Shown here piece after piece: positions 8,849-18,500 of a stretch of 64,000 nucleotides of DNA (the stretch's first letter is position 1; every line of letters starts with the position of its first letter). A model generated the notes under the pieces. The model was not told the origin of the DNA and ran no database searches. It worked only from the letters and a program-made list of their open reading frames with translations. The DNA lies in contig JADKGB010000001.1 in NCBI GenBank assembly GCA_016717225.1, forward strand, positions 62,001-126,000. Direction: 5' to 3'. The translations under genes were made by a program, and so were the position numbers. This DNA is from Flavobacteriales bacterium (GTDB taxonomy: Bacteria > Bacteroidota > Bacteroidia > Flavobacteriales_F > PHOS-HE28).

Positions 8849-9529
8849 ATGGGCAAAGGAAAACTCGAACGCTTCGCACAGAACGCCACCTTCGAACACG
8901 TGGTGCAACCCACATTCGCAGAGCTGATCAATACGGGCTTTGCGCTGAAGGGCAAATGGAACAGTGACTTCTTCCATCGCGAAGCGCCGTTGGTGCTGGA
9001 GCTTGGCTGCGGCAAGGGCGAATACACCACGGGCCTTGCGCAACTCTATCCCGAACGCAACTACATCGGCGTGGATATCAAGGGTGCCCGCATTTGGCGC
9101 GGCGCAGCAACAGCGAAAGAGAAAGGATTGACCAATGTCGGCTTTCTGCGCACGCATGTGGACCATCTGTTGCGCGTGTTCGGCCCGCACGAGATCAGTG
9201 AGATCTGGCTCACCTTCAGCGACCCGCAGATCGGCAAGGACCGGAAGAAGCTGACCTCGCCACTATTCCAAGCGCGTTACAAGGAAGTACTGGAGCCAGG
9301 AGGCCTCATCAACCTGAAGACCGATAGCCCAGAGCTGTACGGGTACACCTTGGAGCAGATCGCGGAACACAAGCTGCCACTGTTCGAAAAAAGCGACGAC
9401 GTTTACGGCGAACTCGTGCCACGTTCTACGCCCGAATTCCAAGCGGTGATGAACATCCGCACCTTCTACGAGCAGATGTGGTTAGGGGAGGGCAAGAAGA
9501 TCCACTATTGCCGGTTCGGGTTGGGGTAG
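8849..9529 (+). CDS. trmB: tRNA (guanine-N7-)-methyltransferase
   Basis: A 226-residue class I methyltransferase that would form m7G46 in tRNA. The SAM-binding motif I is ELGCGKG at 51-57, followed by GVDIKGAR (motif II) and EIWLTFSDPQ (motif IV; most TrmB proteins read FPDPW at this point, so the SDPQ variant is a lineage feature). The length is usual for the family. A possible promoter element TACTTTCG (8762-8769) lies about 80 nt upstream. Confidence 0.92.
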   Translation: MGKGKLERFAQNATFEHVVQPTFAELINTGFALKGKWNSDFFHREAPLVLELGCGKGEYTTGLAQLYPERNYIGVDIKGARIWRGAATAKEKGLTNVGFLRTHVDHLLRVFGPHEISEIWLTFSDPQIGKDRKKLTSPLFQARYKEVLEPGGLINLKTDSPELYGYTLEQIAEHKLPLFEKSDDVYGELVPRSTPEFQAVMNIRTFYEQMWLGEGKKIHYCRFGLG

Positions 9530-9831
9530 GTATCACTCTTTTCCGTCAACACACGCTCGACAGGTCCAACGCGTTGGTCATAACAGTTGCTTGGTGGTTC
9601 GCATGAAGGCCGAAGGGCCTTGATCCGGTGGAGTATCTGAACCCCGCCGGATATCCGGCCGTTCAGAAGTTCGTTACTACCGCGATCTCCAGCGGGGTCT
9701 TCCGTAATGTGCGCCTGCGGCCTGCTCACTTCCCTGCCAATGCCATGGCGCTCGACCGCAGCATACCCCGACAGAACCCCGCAATAAACTGTTGCCAAAA
9801 GGAGCCCCATGTAACCGATCCCGCGCGGCTA
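9530..9831. other. gene-free structured intergenic region
   Basis: About 300 bp between trmB and the RRM gene promoter. It contains the palindrome CCGGATATCCGG (about 9647-9658) and a hairpin AAGGCC-GAA-GGGCCTT near 9606-9622. Open frames exist on both strands but have no recognisable domain or start context. No tRNA or known structured RNA motif was recognised. Confidence 0.4.
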
Positions 9832-9861
9832 TTGCACCGATCGAAGATCCACCTACCTTCG
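9832..9861 (+). promoter_or_regulatory. promoter TTG-N19-TACCTTCG of the RRM gene
   Basis: TTG at 9832-9834, a 19-nt spacer and TACCTTCG at 9854-9861 match the Bacteroidota housekeeping promoter. The predicted leader before ATG 9943 is about 75 nt, long enough for post-transcriptional control as in cold-shock RNA-binding genes. Confidence 0.6.
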
Positions 9862-9942
9862 CCCCGCTTTATTCCGAGAGTTCTTTGGCGAGAACCGTAG
9901 GGAACGAGCACAAACCTAAAACTCACTCAGTCAGTCGAACTC

Positions 9943-10383
9943 ATGAACATTTATGTCGCCAACATCGCGTATACCGCGAAGGACCAGGATCTCCGGGAGC
10001 TTTTTGAAGCTTTTGGTGAAGTGACCTCGGCCAAGATCATTATGGACAAAGCCACCAACAGGAGCCGCGGCTTCGGGTTTGTGGAGATGGCCGACGATAC
10101 AGCTGGCAAAGCGAGTATCGAGGGTACCAACGGCAAGGCCTTCCATGGTCGTGACCTGGTGGTGAACGAAGCACGCCCACGCACCGAAGGCGGCCCAAGT
10201 GGCGGCGGCGGAGACCGTGGTGGTTACCGCGGCGGAAGCGGTGGCGGTGGTGGTGATCGTGGCGGCTACCGCGGAGGCGGTGGTGGCGGCGGAGACCGTG
10301 GCGGCTACGGTGGAGGTGGAGGCGGCGGACGTGATCGCGGAGACCGCGGTGGCGGAGGCGGTTACCGTCGCGACGAGTACTAG
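9943..10383 (+). CDS. glycine-rich RRM RNA-binding protein
   Basis: A 146-residue RNA-binding protein. Residues 1-80 form one RRM with RNP2 (IYVANI, 3-8) and RNP1 (RGFGFVEM, 42-49). Residues 86-145 are a glycine/arginine-rich tail of GGGGDRGGYRGG units. Such proteins in Bacteroidota and cyanobacteria resemble eukaryotic glycine-rich RBPs and are often cold-induced; that role is inferred here. The gene has its own promoter and a strong terminator, so it is monocistronic. The repetitive tail is very GC-rich. Confidence 0.92.
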   Translation: MNIYVANIAYTAKDQDLRELFEAFGEVTSAKIIMDKATNRSRGFGFVEMADDTAGKASIEGTNGKAFHGRDLVVNEARPRTEGGPSGGGGDRGGYRGGSGGGGGDRGGYRGGGGGGGDRGGYGGGGGGGRDRGDRGGGGGYRRDEY

Positions 10384-10404
10384 GATAAGCGCAATTCCAA
10401 AAGA

Positions 10405-10432
10405 AGCCCTCGGCACTAGCCGGGGGCTTTTT
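10405..10432 (+). terminator. intrinsic terminator of the RRM gene
   Basis: AGCCCTCGGC (10405-10414) and GCCGGGGGCT (10419-10428) form a 10-bp stem with one G-T pair and a 4-nt loop, followed by a run of T. It lies 21 nt after the stop codon. Confidence 0.85.
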
Positions 10433-10590
10433 CGTTGTTAGTGAAGTGCTGCAGACGAGGCTCGATGCTTCAGCGGCAGAGATCCGGTTTTCGGAACTGT
10501 AAACCATTTGGCGTTGTGATGGTCAGCACTCCCGCTTCATCTGGTTAAAGCCGGGCAGCCCGGTGTATGCGGTTAGCTTCGCGATCCTTT

Positions 10591-13077
10591 ATGTTCACCC
10601 GCATTCAACGTTCCTTGTTCGTGATCTTGTTGTGCATTTGCGCCATGGATGCGAGTGCGCAACGCCCGGATCGCGGGGGCATGGGTCGCCCGGCTATTGC
10701 GAAGATCTATGGTCGTGTGCTGGATGCCACTACTCGCAAAGCGGCTGAATTCGCTTCGGTAAGCTTGCTTGCTGCGCAGAAAGACAGCGTGATCAATGGT
10801 GCACTTACCCAGCCGAATGGCGACTTCCTCATGGAGCGGTTACCGTTCGGCTCTTATCGGCTGCGCATCAGTTCGCTTGGATACACTGCGTTCGAGGAAG
10901 TGGTGAACATCACTCCAGAGCATGTCGAGCAGGATCTGGGGAATTTGGTCCTTCAACCGAACCAATTGCTGTTGAAGGATGCGGAAGTAGTGGCTGAGCG
11001 CAGCCAAACGCAATTGCAGGTGGATCGTCGCGTGTACAATGTGGAGAAGGACCTTGCTGTGCGAGGGGGCACTGGAGTGGATGTGATGAAGAACATACCG
11101 GGCCTCAGTGTGGATGCCGACAACAACGTGCAGTTGCGGAACAACTCCCCACAGATCATGATCGACGGTCGTCCTTCGGCGCTTTCACTCGAGCAGATCC
11201 CTGCGGACGAGATCGAGCGCGTGGAAGTGATCACCAACCCGAGCGTGGTGTTCGACGCGAGCAGTAGCGGGGGCATTATCAACGTGGTGCTGAAGAAGAG
11301 CACGCGACCCGGGTACAATGGACAGTTACAAGCCAGTGCAGGTACCAATGGCCGTGTTGGGGCGAACGGCAACTTGAACGTGAAGGATGGCCGTTGGTCC
11401 TGGGTCCTGAGCGGCAATGGGAATTTCGCCGACAACAGTACCAATACGCGTACCTCCCGAGATCTTTTCAACGAGGGGTCGCAAGTGAGCGCCTTCAGGC
11501 AGGATGGCCTTTCCGGAAGTGATCGCAGGAACTACGGCGGTCGCCTTGGTGTGGACCTGAAAGTGAGTGTTCGCAGCACATTGAGCGTAAGTGGGAATGT
11601 TCGAGGCCGAGGCTATTTGAGCGACGATGCGCTCACCTACACGGAGCGCAATGGCTTTGGTACGTTGATCGGAAGTGGCGGGCAACTCAACACGGGGGAG
11701 AGCATGGGCAACGACGCCTCCGCCCAATTGGGTTTCAAGCACAAGACGCCGAAAGAAGGCCGTGAATGGAACACGGACTTCACATACAACCGCAGCCGTC
11801 GTGAGAACCGATCGACCTTTCTGACATCGGCCATGAACGGCGATGGCGCTGCCATGCTGGGCGGTTCACGCACGCAACGAAGCAATGGAAGTACCGACGG
11901 CGACCAGTTCACATGGCAATTCGATATGAGCGATCCGCGGAACGAAAAGAACAAGCTGGAATATGGTCTGCGCAACAACACCCGGTTGGAATACAGTTCG
12001 TTGGATGTGAGCGTTGGCACGGACACGAGCGAGGCACGTTCCGATCCCACCTTGAGCAATGACTATCGGATCACCGACATCGTGAACGCCGCGTACGTGA
12101 ACTGGATACGCAAACTCAGCGAGCACTGGGGCATGCAAGCGGGTCTGCGTGCTGAACAAACGTGGTTCGAGGCGGAGTTGCCGGGCAAGTCACAGCGTTT
12201 CAGCTATCGATATCCGAATGGCACAGATGATCTGTTCAAGGCACTTTTCCCAGCCGTGTATTTCAGCCGGAAGTGGGAGGGAACACGTGAGCTCCAATTC
12301 AACGCATCGCGGAAGATCAGTCGCCCGAATTTCTTCCAAGTGATGCCCTTCATCATGTTCAGCGACACGCGCAATATCCGCATCGGTAATCCCGCACTTG
12401 CGCCCGAGTTCATTTCGTTGGCGGAAGTGAACCATCTTCTTCCATTCAAGAAGAACCCACGCAGCAATTGGCTCAGTTCACTTTTCGTGAGGCAAACGGA
12501 TGATGTGATCACGGGTTTTTCATCGCCCTTGCCGGAGGACAGCAGCATTTTGGTGAATACCTGGGTCAATGGTGACAACAGCTGGACGTACGGTTGGGAG
12601 AACACCATCAAGTTCGAATTGACCAAGACAGCGCAACTCACGGTTGGTGGAACGGTACAATACGTGGAGATCGGTGCAGGCGCTTTGCGGAACAATGGTT
12701 GGGTGGTCAATGGCAAATTGAACCTCAACGTGAAACTGCCGAAAGACTGGAGCTTTCAGATCAATGGCGAGTACGAAGGAAAACGGCCACAGCCGCAGGG
12801 CTATGCGATCCCGAACGGTGGCATTGATCTGAGTATTGGAAAGGATTTCGGCAAGCATTGGGGCACACAGGTACTGGTGAACGATGTGTTCTTCACGCGC
12901 CTCTGGGGCACAGTGCTCGATACACCGAGGCTTTACCAAGAGACCGAACGCCGGCGCGAGATGCGATTCGTGCGCTTGCAGATCACGTGGAAATTCGGGG
13001 AGCAGGATACCTCCCTTTTCCGGCGAAAGAGCCAGCGAAAGGACCCCGGAGCGACAGGAGGGGAGGAGGGATTCTGA
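10591..13077 (+). CDS. TonB-dependent receptor-like outer membrane protein
   Basis: An 828-residue outer-membrane protein. A signal peptide (about 1-24, ending near DASAQ) is followed by a carboxypeptidase-regulatory-like beta-sandwich (KIYGRVLDATTRKAAEFASV...), a plug domain (GVDVMKNIPGLSVD, then IMIDGRP) and a long beta-barrel of the 'outer membrane beta-barrel family' type. The ligand is unknown. An ATG at 10567 is also in frame; ATG 10591 gives the cleaner signal peptide. A sensor kinase and response regulator follow after 67 nt, so the receptor may be controlled by, or report to, that pair. Confidence 0.88.
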   Translation: MFTRIQRSLFVILLCICAMDASAQRPDRGGMGRPAIAKIYGRVLDATTRKAAEFASVSLLAAQKDSVINGALTQPNGDFLMERLPFGSYRLRISSLGYTAFEEVVNITPEHVEQDLGNLVLQPNQLLLKDAEVVAERSQTQLQVDRRVYNVEKDLAVRGGTGVDVMKNIPGLSVDADNNVQLRNNSPQIMIDGRPSALSLEQIPADEIERVEVITNPSVVFDASSSGGIINVVLKKSTRPGYNGQLQASAGTNGRVGANGNLNVKDGRWSWVLSGNGNFADNSTNTRTSRDLFNEGSQVSAFRQDGLSGSDRRNYGGRLGVDLKVSVRSTLSVSGNVRGRGYLSDDALTYTERNGFGTLIGSGGQLNTGESMGNDASAQLGFKHKTPKEGREWNTDFTYNRSRRENRSTFLTSAMNGDGAAMLGGSRTQRSNGSTDGDQFTWQFDMSDPRNEKNKLEYGLRNNTRLEYSSLDVSVGTDTSEARSDPTLSNDYRITDIVNAAYVNWIRKLSEHWGMQAGLRAEQTWFEAELPGKSQRFSYRYPNGTDDLFKALFPAVYFSRKWEGTRELQFNASRKISRPNFFQVMPFIMFSDTRNIRIGNPALAPEFISLAEVNHLLPFKKNPRSNWLSSLFVRQTDDVITGFSSPLPEDSSILVNTWVNGDNSWTYGWENTIKFELTKTAQLTVGGTVQYVEIGAGALRNNGWVVNGKLNLNVKLPKDWSFQINGEYEGKRPQPQGYAIPNGGIDLSIGKDFGKHWGTQVLVNDVFFTRLWGTVLDTPRLYQETERRREMRFVRLQITWKFGEQDTSLFRRKSQRKDPGATGGEEGF

Positions 13078-13144
13078 GACGACGCCCCTTAAAGGAACGT
13101 TAAGGATCACATAGCCGTGTGCCCAACCCGGCTAACATTGTCCT

Positions 13145-14470
13145 ATGCGCCGCCGCACTTTGGGTACCCTCGTCCTGCTCGCCATCCTGAGCGTGGTAGG
13201 CGTGGTACTCACCCAATACATCTGGCTGCGCCAAGCCCAACAGTACCAGAATGAGCAGGTGGCGCTGCAAAAACAGCAAGCTGCGCAAATAGACAAACAG
13301 TTCAACGACCGGGTGACCATAGCATTAACGGACGTCACCGAGCGCATTCTTTCCATCAACCGGGACCCCAGCGACCTCTTTGACGCGGTGAAGCAGGAAC
13401 GGCCGAACTACTTCGCGGTCACCATCAACGACACCATTCACCCGTACCTGTTGGAGTCCTTGTTGAAGCACGAGTTCGAGCGTCGTGGTATCGAGGACGA
13501 TTTCGAATACGGCATTTACGATTGCTTCACGGACAGCATCGTCTATGGGAACTATGTGAGCTTGAAGGACAGCTTGATCGCTGATACGGCGGAGCACAGT
13601 GAGTTGCTCAAACTTGGAAAGGACGGGCACTATTTCGGCGTGTACTTCCCCAGGCGTACCACCAGCATATGGGAGCCCAAGCAAAGTGGCACGGTAACGT
13701 GGATCTACCCGGCCATCGTAACGTTGATCGTATTCGCCTTTTTCGGATACAGTGTATGGGTGATCCTGCGGCAGAAGCGATTGGGCCGCATGAAGAACGA
13801 TTTCATCGGCAACATGACGCACGAGCTGAAAACGCCGATCAGTACTATCGCTTTGAGCAGCGAAGTGCTTACGGATCCCAATATCATCAATGAACCAGAA
13901 CGGTTACGGAGTTATGCGAACATCATCCGCACAGAAAACGAACGCTTGCGCACGCAGGTAGAACGTGTGCTTCAACTCAGCACGCTCGACAAAGGCGAAC
14001 TCGAGTTGAAGCGTGAAGCCGTGGATCTGCACAAGGTGGTGAACGAGGTAACTTCGGCATTCACGGTACAATTGAACGAGCGGAAGGGCGAAATGACCAC
14101 GGAGCTGAAAGCCACAAGGGCCATTGTTGAAGGTGATCACGTTCACTTGACCAACGCCGTTATCAATTTGGTGGACAACGCGGTGAAGTACAGCTTGAAC
14201 GAACCCAGGATCACGATCCGAAGCAGTAACCACGGCGGGTATATCAAGCTGGAGGTCTTGGACAACGGTATTGGGATCAAGCGCGAGGACACCAAGCACA
14301 TCTTCGAGCGGTTCTATCGTGTGCATACCGGAAACGTGCACAACGTGAAAGGCTTCGGGTTGGGGTTGCATTATGTGGAAGAGATCGTACGAGCTCATGG
14401 TGGGCGCGTTGCAGTGAGCAGTGAACTCGGAAAGGGAAGTACGTTCACATTGGATCTGCCGGTCAGCTGA
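13145..14470 (+). CDS. sensor histidine kinase of two-component pair
   Basis: A 441-residue membrane histidine kinase. Transmembrane segments lie at about 6-26 and 185-207 and enclose a periplasmic sensor region of about 155 residues without a recognisable fold. The HisKA phospho-acceptor is His226 (THELKTP), and the ATPase domain has NLVDNAVKY, DNGIGI, FERFYRV and GFGLGLHY. The regulator gene starts 37 nt downstream, so they form one operon. The family resembles RprX/RprY-type pairs of Bacteroidota. The signal is unknown; the preceding TonB-type receptor suggests envelope stress or nutrient sensing. Confidence 0.9.
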   Translation: MRRRTLGTLVLLAILSVVGVVLTQYIWLRQAQQYQNEQVALQKQQAAQIDKQFNDRVTIALTDVTERILSINRDPSDLFDAVKQERPNYFAVTINDTIHPYLLESLLKHEFERRGIEDDFEYGIYDCFTDSIVYGNYVSLKDSLIADTAEHSELLKLGKDGHYFGVYFPRRTTSIWEPKQSGTVTWIYPAIVTLIVFAFFGYSVWVILRQKRLGRMKNDFIGNMTHELKTPISTIALSSEVLTDPNIINEPERLRSYANIIRTENERLRTQVERVLQLSTLDKGELELKREAVDLHKVVNEVTSAFTVQLNERKGEMTTELKATRAIVEGDHVHLTNAVINLVDNAVKYSLNEPRITIRSSNHGGYIKLEVLDNGIGIKREDTKHIFERFYRVHTGNVHNVKGFGLGLHYVEEIVRAHGGRVAVSSELGKGSTFTLDLPVS

Positions 14471-14507
14471 TAGTCGAACACATTCACCGAAAATTGACAA
14501 ACGAACG

Positions 14508-15206
14508 ATGAGCGAGATCAAGGCCAATATCCTGCTTGTGGAAGACGACCAGAACTTGGGTTTTGTAGTTCAGGATGCGCTGAAGCGAAAAGGCTACTCC
14601 GTTCATCTCTGCCGGGATGGGAAAGAGGGCCTGAAGTATTTCAACGAGCACGCCTACGACATCTGCATATTGGATGTTATGCTTCCACAAAAGGACGGAT
14701 TCAGCCTTGCGGAAGACATTCGGCGAAGTGATGAGAAGGTGCCCATTGTTTTTCTAACGGCCAAAAGCCAGACCGACGATCGCATTGCAGGCTTCAAAGC
14801 TGGTGGTGACGACTACCTCACCAAACCCTTCAGTCACGAGGAACTGTTCTTGCGGATCGAAGCGATACTGCGCAGGACCTTGGGCAAAGCGGAAAACCCG
14901 CGTGCGAAGGATGTGTTCGAGATCGCCAGCTACACCTTCGACTTCCGCAACTTTGAGCTGAAGCACCCGGACGAGTCACGAAAACTCACCAAGAAAGAAG
15001 CGGATGTGCTGCGTCTATTGTGTATGCACCGCGACCAGGTTCTGCCACGTGAACTGGTGCTCAACATGGTGTGGGGAGATGACACGTATTTCCTGGGAAG
15101 AAGCTTGGATGTGTTCATCAGTCGCTTGCGCAAATACCTGCGGCTCGACCCACGCATACACATCAACAACGTGCATGGTGTGGGATTCCGGTTCCAAGTG
15201 GATTGA
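14508..15206 (+). CDS. OmpR/PhoB-type response regulator
   Basis: A 232-residue regulator, partner of the preceding kinase. The receiver domain has acidic pocket E12-D13-D14, phospho-acceptor Asp56 (CILDVMLP) and the conserved Lys of LTKPFS near residue 106. Residues about 130-230 are a winged-helix DNA-binding domain (RSLDVFISRLRKYL, then GVGFRF). A decayed copy of this C-terminal domain lies at 21943-22117 in the same orientation, on the far side of the giant repeat gene. Confidence 0.92.
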   Translation: MSEIKANILLVEDDQNLGFVVQDALKRKGYSVHLCRDGKEGLKYFNEHAYDICILDVMLPQKDGFSLAEDIRRSDEKVPIVFLTAKSQTDDRIAGFKAGGDDYLTKPFSHEELFLRIEAILRRTLGKAENPRAKDVFEIASYTFDFRNFELKHPDESRKLTKKEADVLRLLCMHRDQVLPRELVLNMVWGDDTYFLGRSLDVFISRLRKYLRLDPRIHINNVHGVGFRFQVD

Positions 15207-15434
15207 AGTCTTTGGTCCTTCAGCCTTGACTGGTGGCACAGGAATGTTCGTGTCTTTCGAAATAGGGTGATGAGGTAGTGTGGACCGCGTCGTTCACGAA
15301 GAACTGCTGCTTGTGGGGGCGTTGTGATGGATCCGGCGTAGTCTTCGCCCTCGTCCCTGACATTATCCAACTCCTTGGAAGCCGCAGTGAGGAACTTCAT
15401 GTTCTGGTGAACTTGGAACAGGACTATCCGTAAC
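15207..15434. other. gene-free region after the response regulator
   Basis: About 230 bp between the regulator and the convergent surface-protein gene. The minus strand has a short open stretch with protein-like composition near 15360-15400, but it breaks and has no recognised domain. It could be a remnant of a deleted gene. Nothing else was found. Confidence 0.3.
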
Positions 15435-15484
15435 GGGAGAGACCCGGATCATTCCGACTCACGTCGGAACTCACCGGGCCTCCC
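15435..15484. terminator. large hairpin between convergent genes
   Basis: Three nested stems: GGGAG/CTCCC (15435-15439 with 15480-15484), CCCGG/CCGGG (15443-15447 with 15474-15478) and TTCCGAC/GTCGGAA (15452-15458 with 15463-15469). The position between the ends of two convergent genes suggests a bidirectional terminator, although no strong T-run flanks it. Confidence 0.6.
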
Positions 15485-15503
15485 CGCAACCGGACAGCGT
15501 CCG

Positions 15504-18500
15504 TTAGTCGATCTTCATGAAGCGCTCGGTCACCGTGCTATTGGCGGTGTTGATGCGAACCATGTAAGTACCAGGTGCCAGGTCGTTCACGTTCAGGATG
15601 CTCAAGTTGCTTCCAGCGCCCAAGAGGCTGGTTTGCGGTGCGAGCACTTCCTTGCCTGTGAGGTCAATCACACTGATGGCGATGTTCTGTTCGCCCACCA
15701 AGTATATGCTGAGGTTCAGCACATCGCGAGTGGGATTCGGCCAAGCGCCTGTGATGCTGGCAGGTGCGTCGTTCTCGATCGCCATAGCCAAACCTGTTTC
15801 CATGTTCTCGATCTCGTCGAGCATAGCTTGCGGGTTGCTCGTATCGATGTCGCGGAAGAGGTCGAGGATCGAGCAGATCACCGGGCCCACGGCGACGAAC
15901 GGCGCACCGTTCACGTCGAGGCTGGCGCAGATGCTGCCACCACCTTGGATCAGGAGTGAGTTCACATCGAAGCCCGTAGTGGTGCCGAACTGTACGATGG
16001 AGAGGTCCAGTGTGCTCGGGTCATACACCAGGGTATGGATGCGATAAACACCGTTCTGTGTTACGCTGAACACCGGCTCCGTATTCACTTGGCGGATCAC
16101 CAAGCCGTTGCCGCGTGTGAGCACGTAAAGCACTTCGTAACCTGCAGGTACTACAGCGTTACCGGCAGGGATGCCGATAAGTTGTTCATCCTGCCAGCAC
16201 ACGAGGAAGTCAGCAGAGGCGATGTTGCCGGCGAAGGCCGTGCACTCGTTCTCGCAGGTTTCCACCGTGAAGGGCGCACCGGCCACATCCAAAGAAGCGC
16301 AGATGTTGTTCGCTGCGAGCAGCGCCAGCACATCACCACCGGTTGTAACACCAGGTACCACAACACTCAGGTCGAGGTTGCTTGGGAACACGAAAGTGTG
16401 GATCGTATAAAGACCGGCGCTCGGAACCGTGAACTCAGGCGTTCCGCCGAGTTGCTCGATCACCAGGTTGGTGCCGCTCGTGAGAACGTAAGCGAGGCTA
16501 TAACCTGCAGGCGTGTTGCTATCACCGTTAGCCGTGGCAGTGAGCACCGCACCGGTGTTGGTCAAGCACACATTCGTTCCGCCGCTCAAAGTACCTGCGT
16601 TGGGGTTGCTGATGTTGAAGGCAGCACCGGCCACATCAAGAGAAGCGCAGATGTCATTCGCTTCAAGAAGGGCGAGTACATCACCACCTGTGGTAACACC
16701 AGGCACTACAACGCTCAGGTCGAGGTCGCTTGGGAACACGAAGGTGTGGATGGTGTAAAGACCACCGCCGGTTACCGTGAAGGAAGGTGTTCCACCAAGG
16801 GCTTGGATCACCAGGTCAGTGCCAGAAGTGAGCACGTAAGCCAGGGAGTAATCCGTGGGCACGTTGCTGTCTCCGTTCGGCGTAGCGGTGATGGTCACCG
16901 AACCTGTGCTGCATACATCGCTGCCGCCAGAGAGCGTTCCAGCGTCAGCATCGCAGATCGGGCATTCCACTGCGCTGATGGCAGCACCGGTCACGTCCAA
17001 GCTGGCACAGAGTGCACCACCGCCCTGCACGAGCAGCGAGTTCACATCAAAGCCAGTAGTAACACCAGGCACCACAAAGCTCAAGTCGAGGTCGCTCGGA
17101 TACACGAGCGTGTGGATCGTATAGTCACCGATCGCAGCTACAGGGAAGTTCGGAGTTGGCGACACGTTCTGGATCACCAGGCCCGCACCTTCCGTCAACA
17201 CGTAGAGCAATGAGTAACCCGCAGGCACAACAGCATCACCATTCGGCGTTGCGGCCAAGATCACGGTTCCTGTTTGGAAGCACACCACATCGGCAACAGC
17301 CGTGAGGGTACCCGCGTTCGGGTTGGCCACGTTGAAGGCCGCACCGGCCACATCCAACGAAGCACAGATGTTGTTCGCTGCGAGCAGCGCCAACACATCA
17401 CCACCGGTTGTAACACCAGGCACCACAACGCTCAGGTCGAGGTTGCTTGGGAACACGAAGGTGTGGATGGTGTACAGACCACCAGCTGTCACTTCGAAGC
17501 TTGGGGTTCCGCCGAGTTGCTCGATCACCAGGTTGGTGCCAGAGGTCAACACGTAAGCGAGGCTGTAGCCATCAGGCGTGTTGCTGTCACCGTTGGCCGT
17601 TGCGGTCAAGGTCACTGCGTCACCGGTCAAGCACACATCAGCACCACCGCTCAGGGTACCTGCATCGGGGTTGGTAACGTTGAAGGCTGCACCGGCCACA
17701 TCGAGGCTTGCGCAGATGTTGTTCGCTGCGAGCAGCGCCAACACATCACCACCGGTTGTAACACCAGGCACCACAACGCTCAGGTCGAGGTTGCTTGGGA
17801 ACACGAAGGTGTGGATGGTGTAAAGACCACCAGATGTTACAGTGAAGCTTGGGGTTCCGCCGAGTTGCTCGATCACCAGGTTGGTGCCAGAGGTCAACAC
17901 GTAAGCGAGGCTGTAACCATCAGGCGTGTTGCTGTCACCGTTGGCCGTTGCGGTCAAGGTCACTGCGTCACCGGTCAAGCACACATCAGTACCACCGCTC
18001 AGGGTACCTGCATCGGGGTTGGTTACGTTGAAGGCCGCACCGGCCACATCCAACGAAGCACAGATGTTGTTCGCTGCGAGCAGCGCCAACACATCACCAC
18101 CGGTTGTAACACCAGGCACCACAACGCTCAGGTCGAGGTTGCTTGGGAACACGAAGGTGTGGATGGTGTAGAGACCACCACCTGTCACGGTGAAGCTTGG
18201 GGTTCCGCCGAGCTGCTGGATCACCAGGTCCGTGCCGGAGGTCAGCACGTAAGCGAGGCTGTAGCCATCGGGCACGTTGCTGTCGCCGTTGGCCGTTGCG
18301 GTCAAGGTCACTGCGTCACCGGTCAAGCACACATCAGCACCACCGCTCAGGGTACCTGCATCGGGGTTGGTTACGTTGAAGGCTGCACCAGCCACATCGA
18401 GGCTTGCGCAGATGTTGTTCGCTGCGAGCAGCGCCAACACATCACCACCGGTTGTAACACCAGGCACCACAACGCTCAGGTCGAGGTTGCTTGGGAACAC

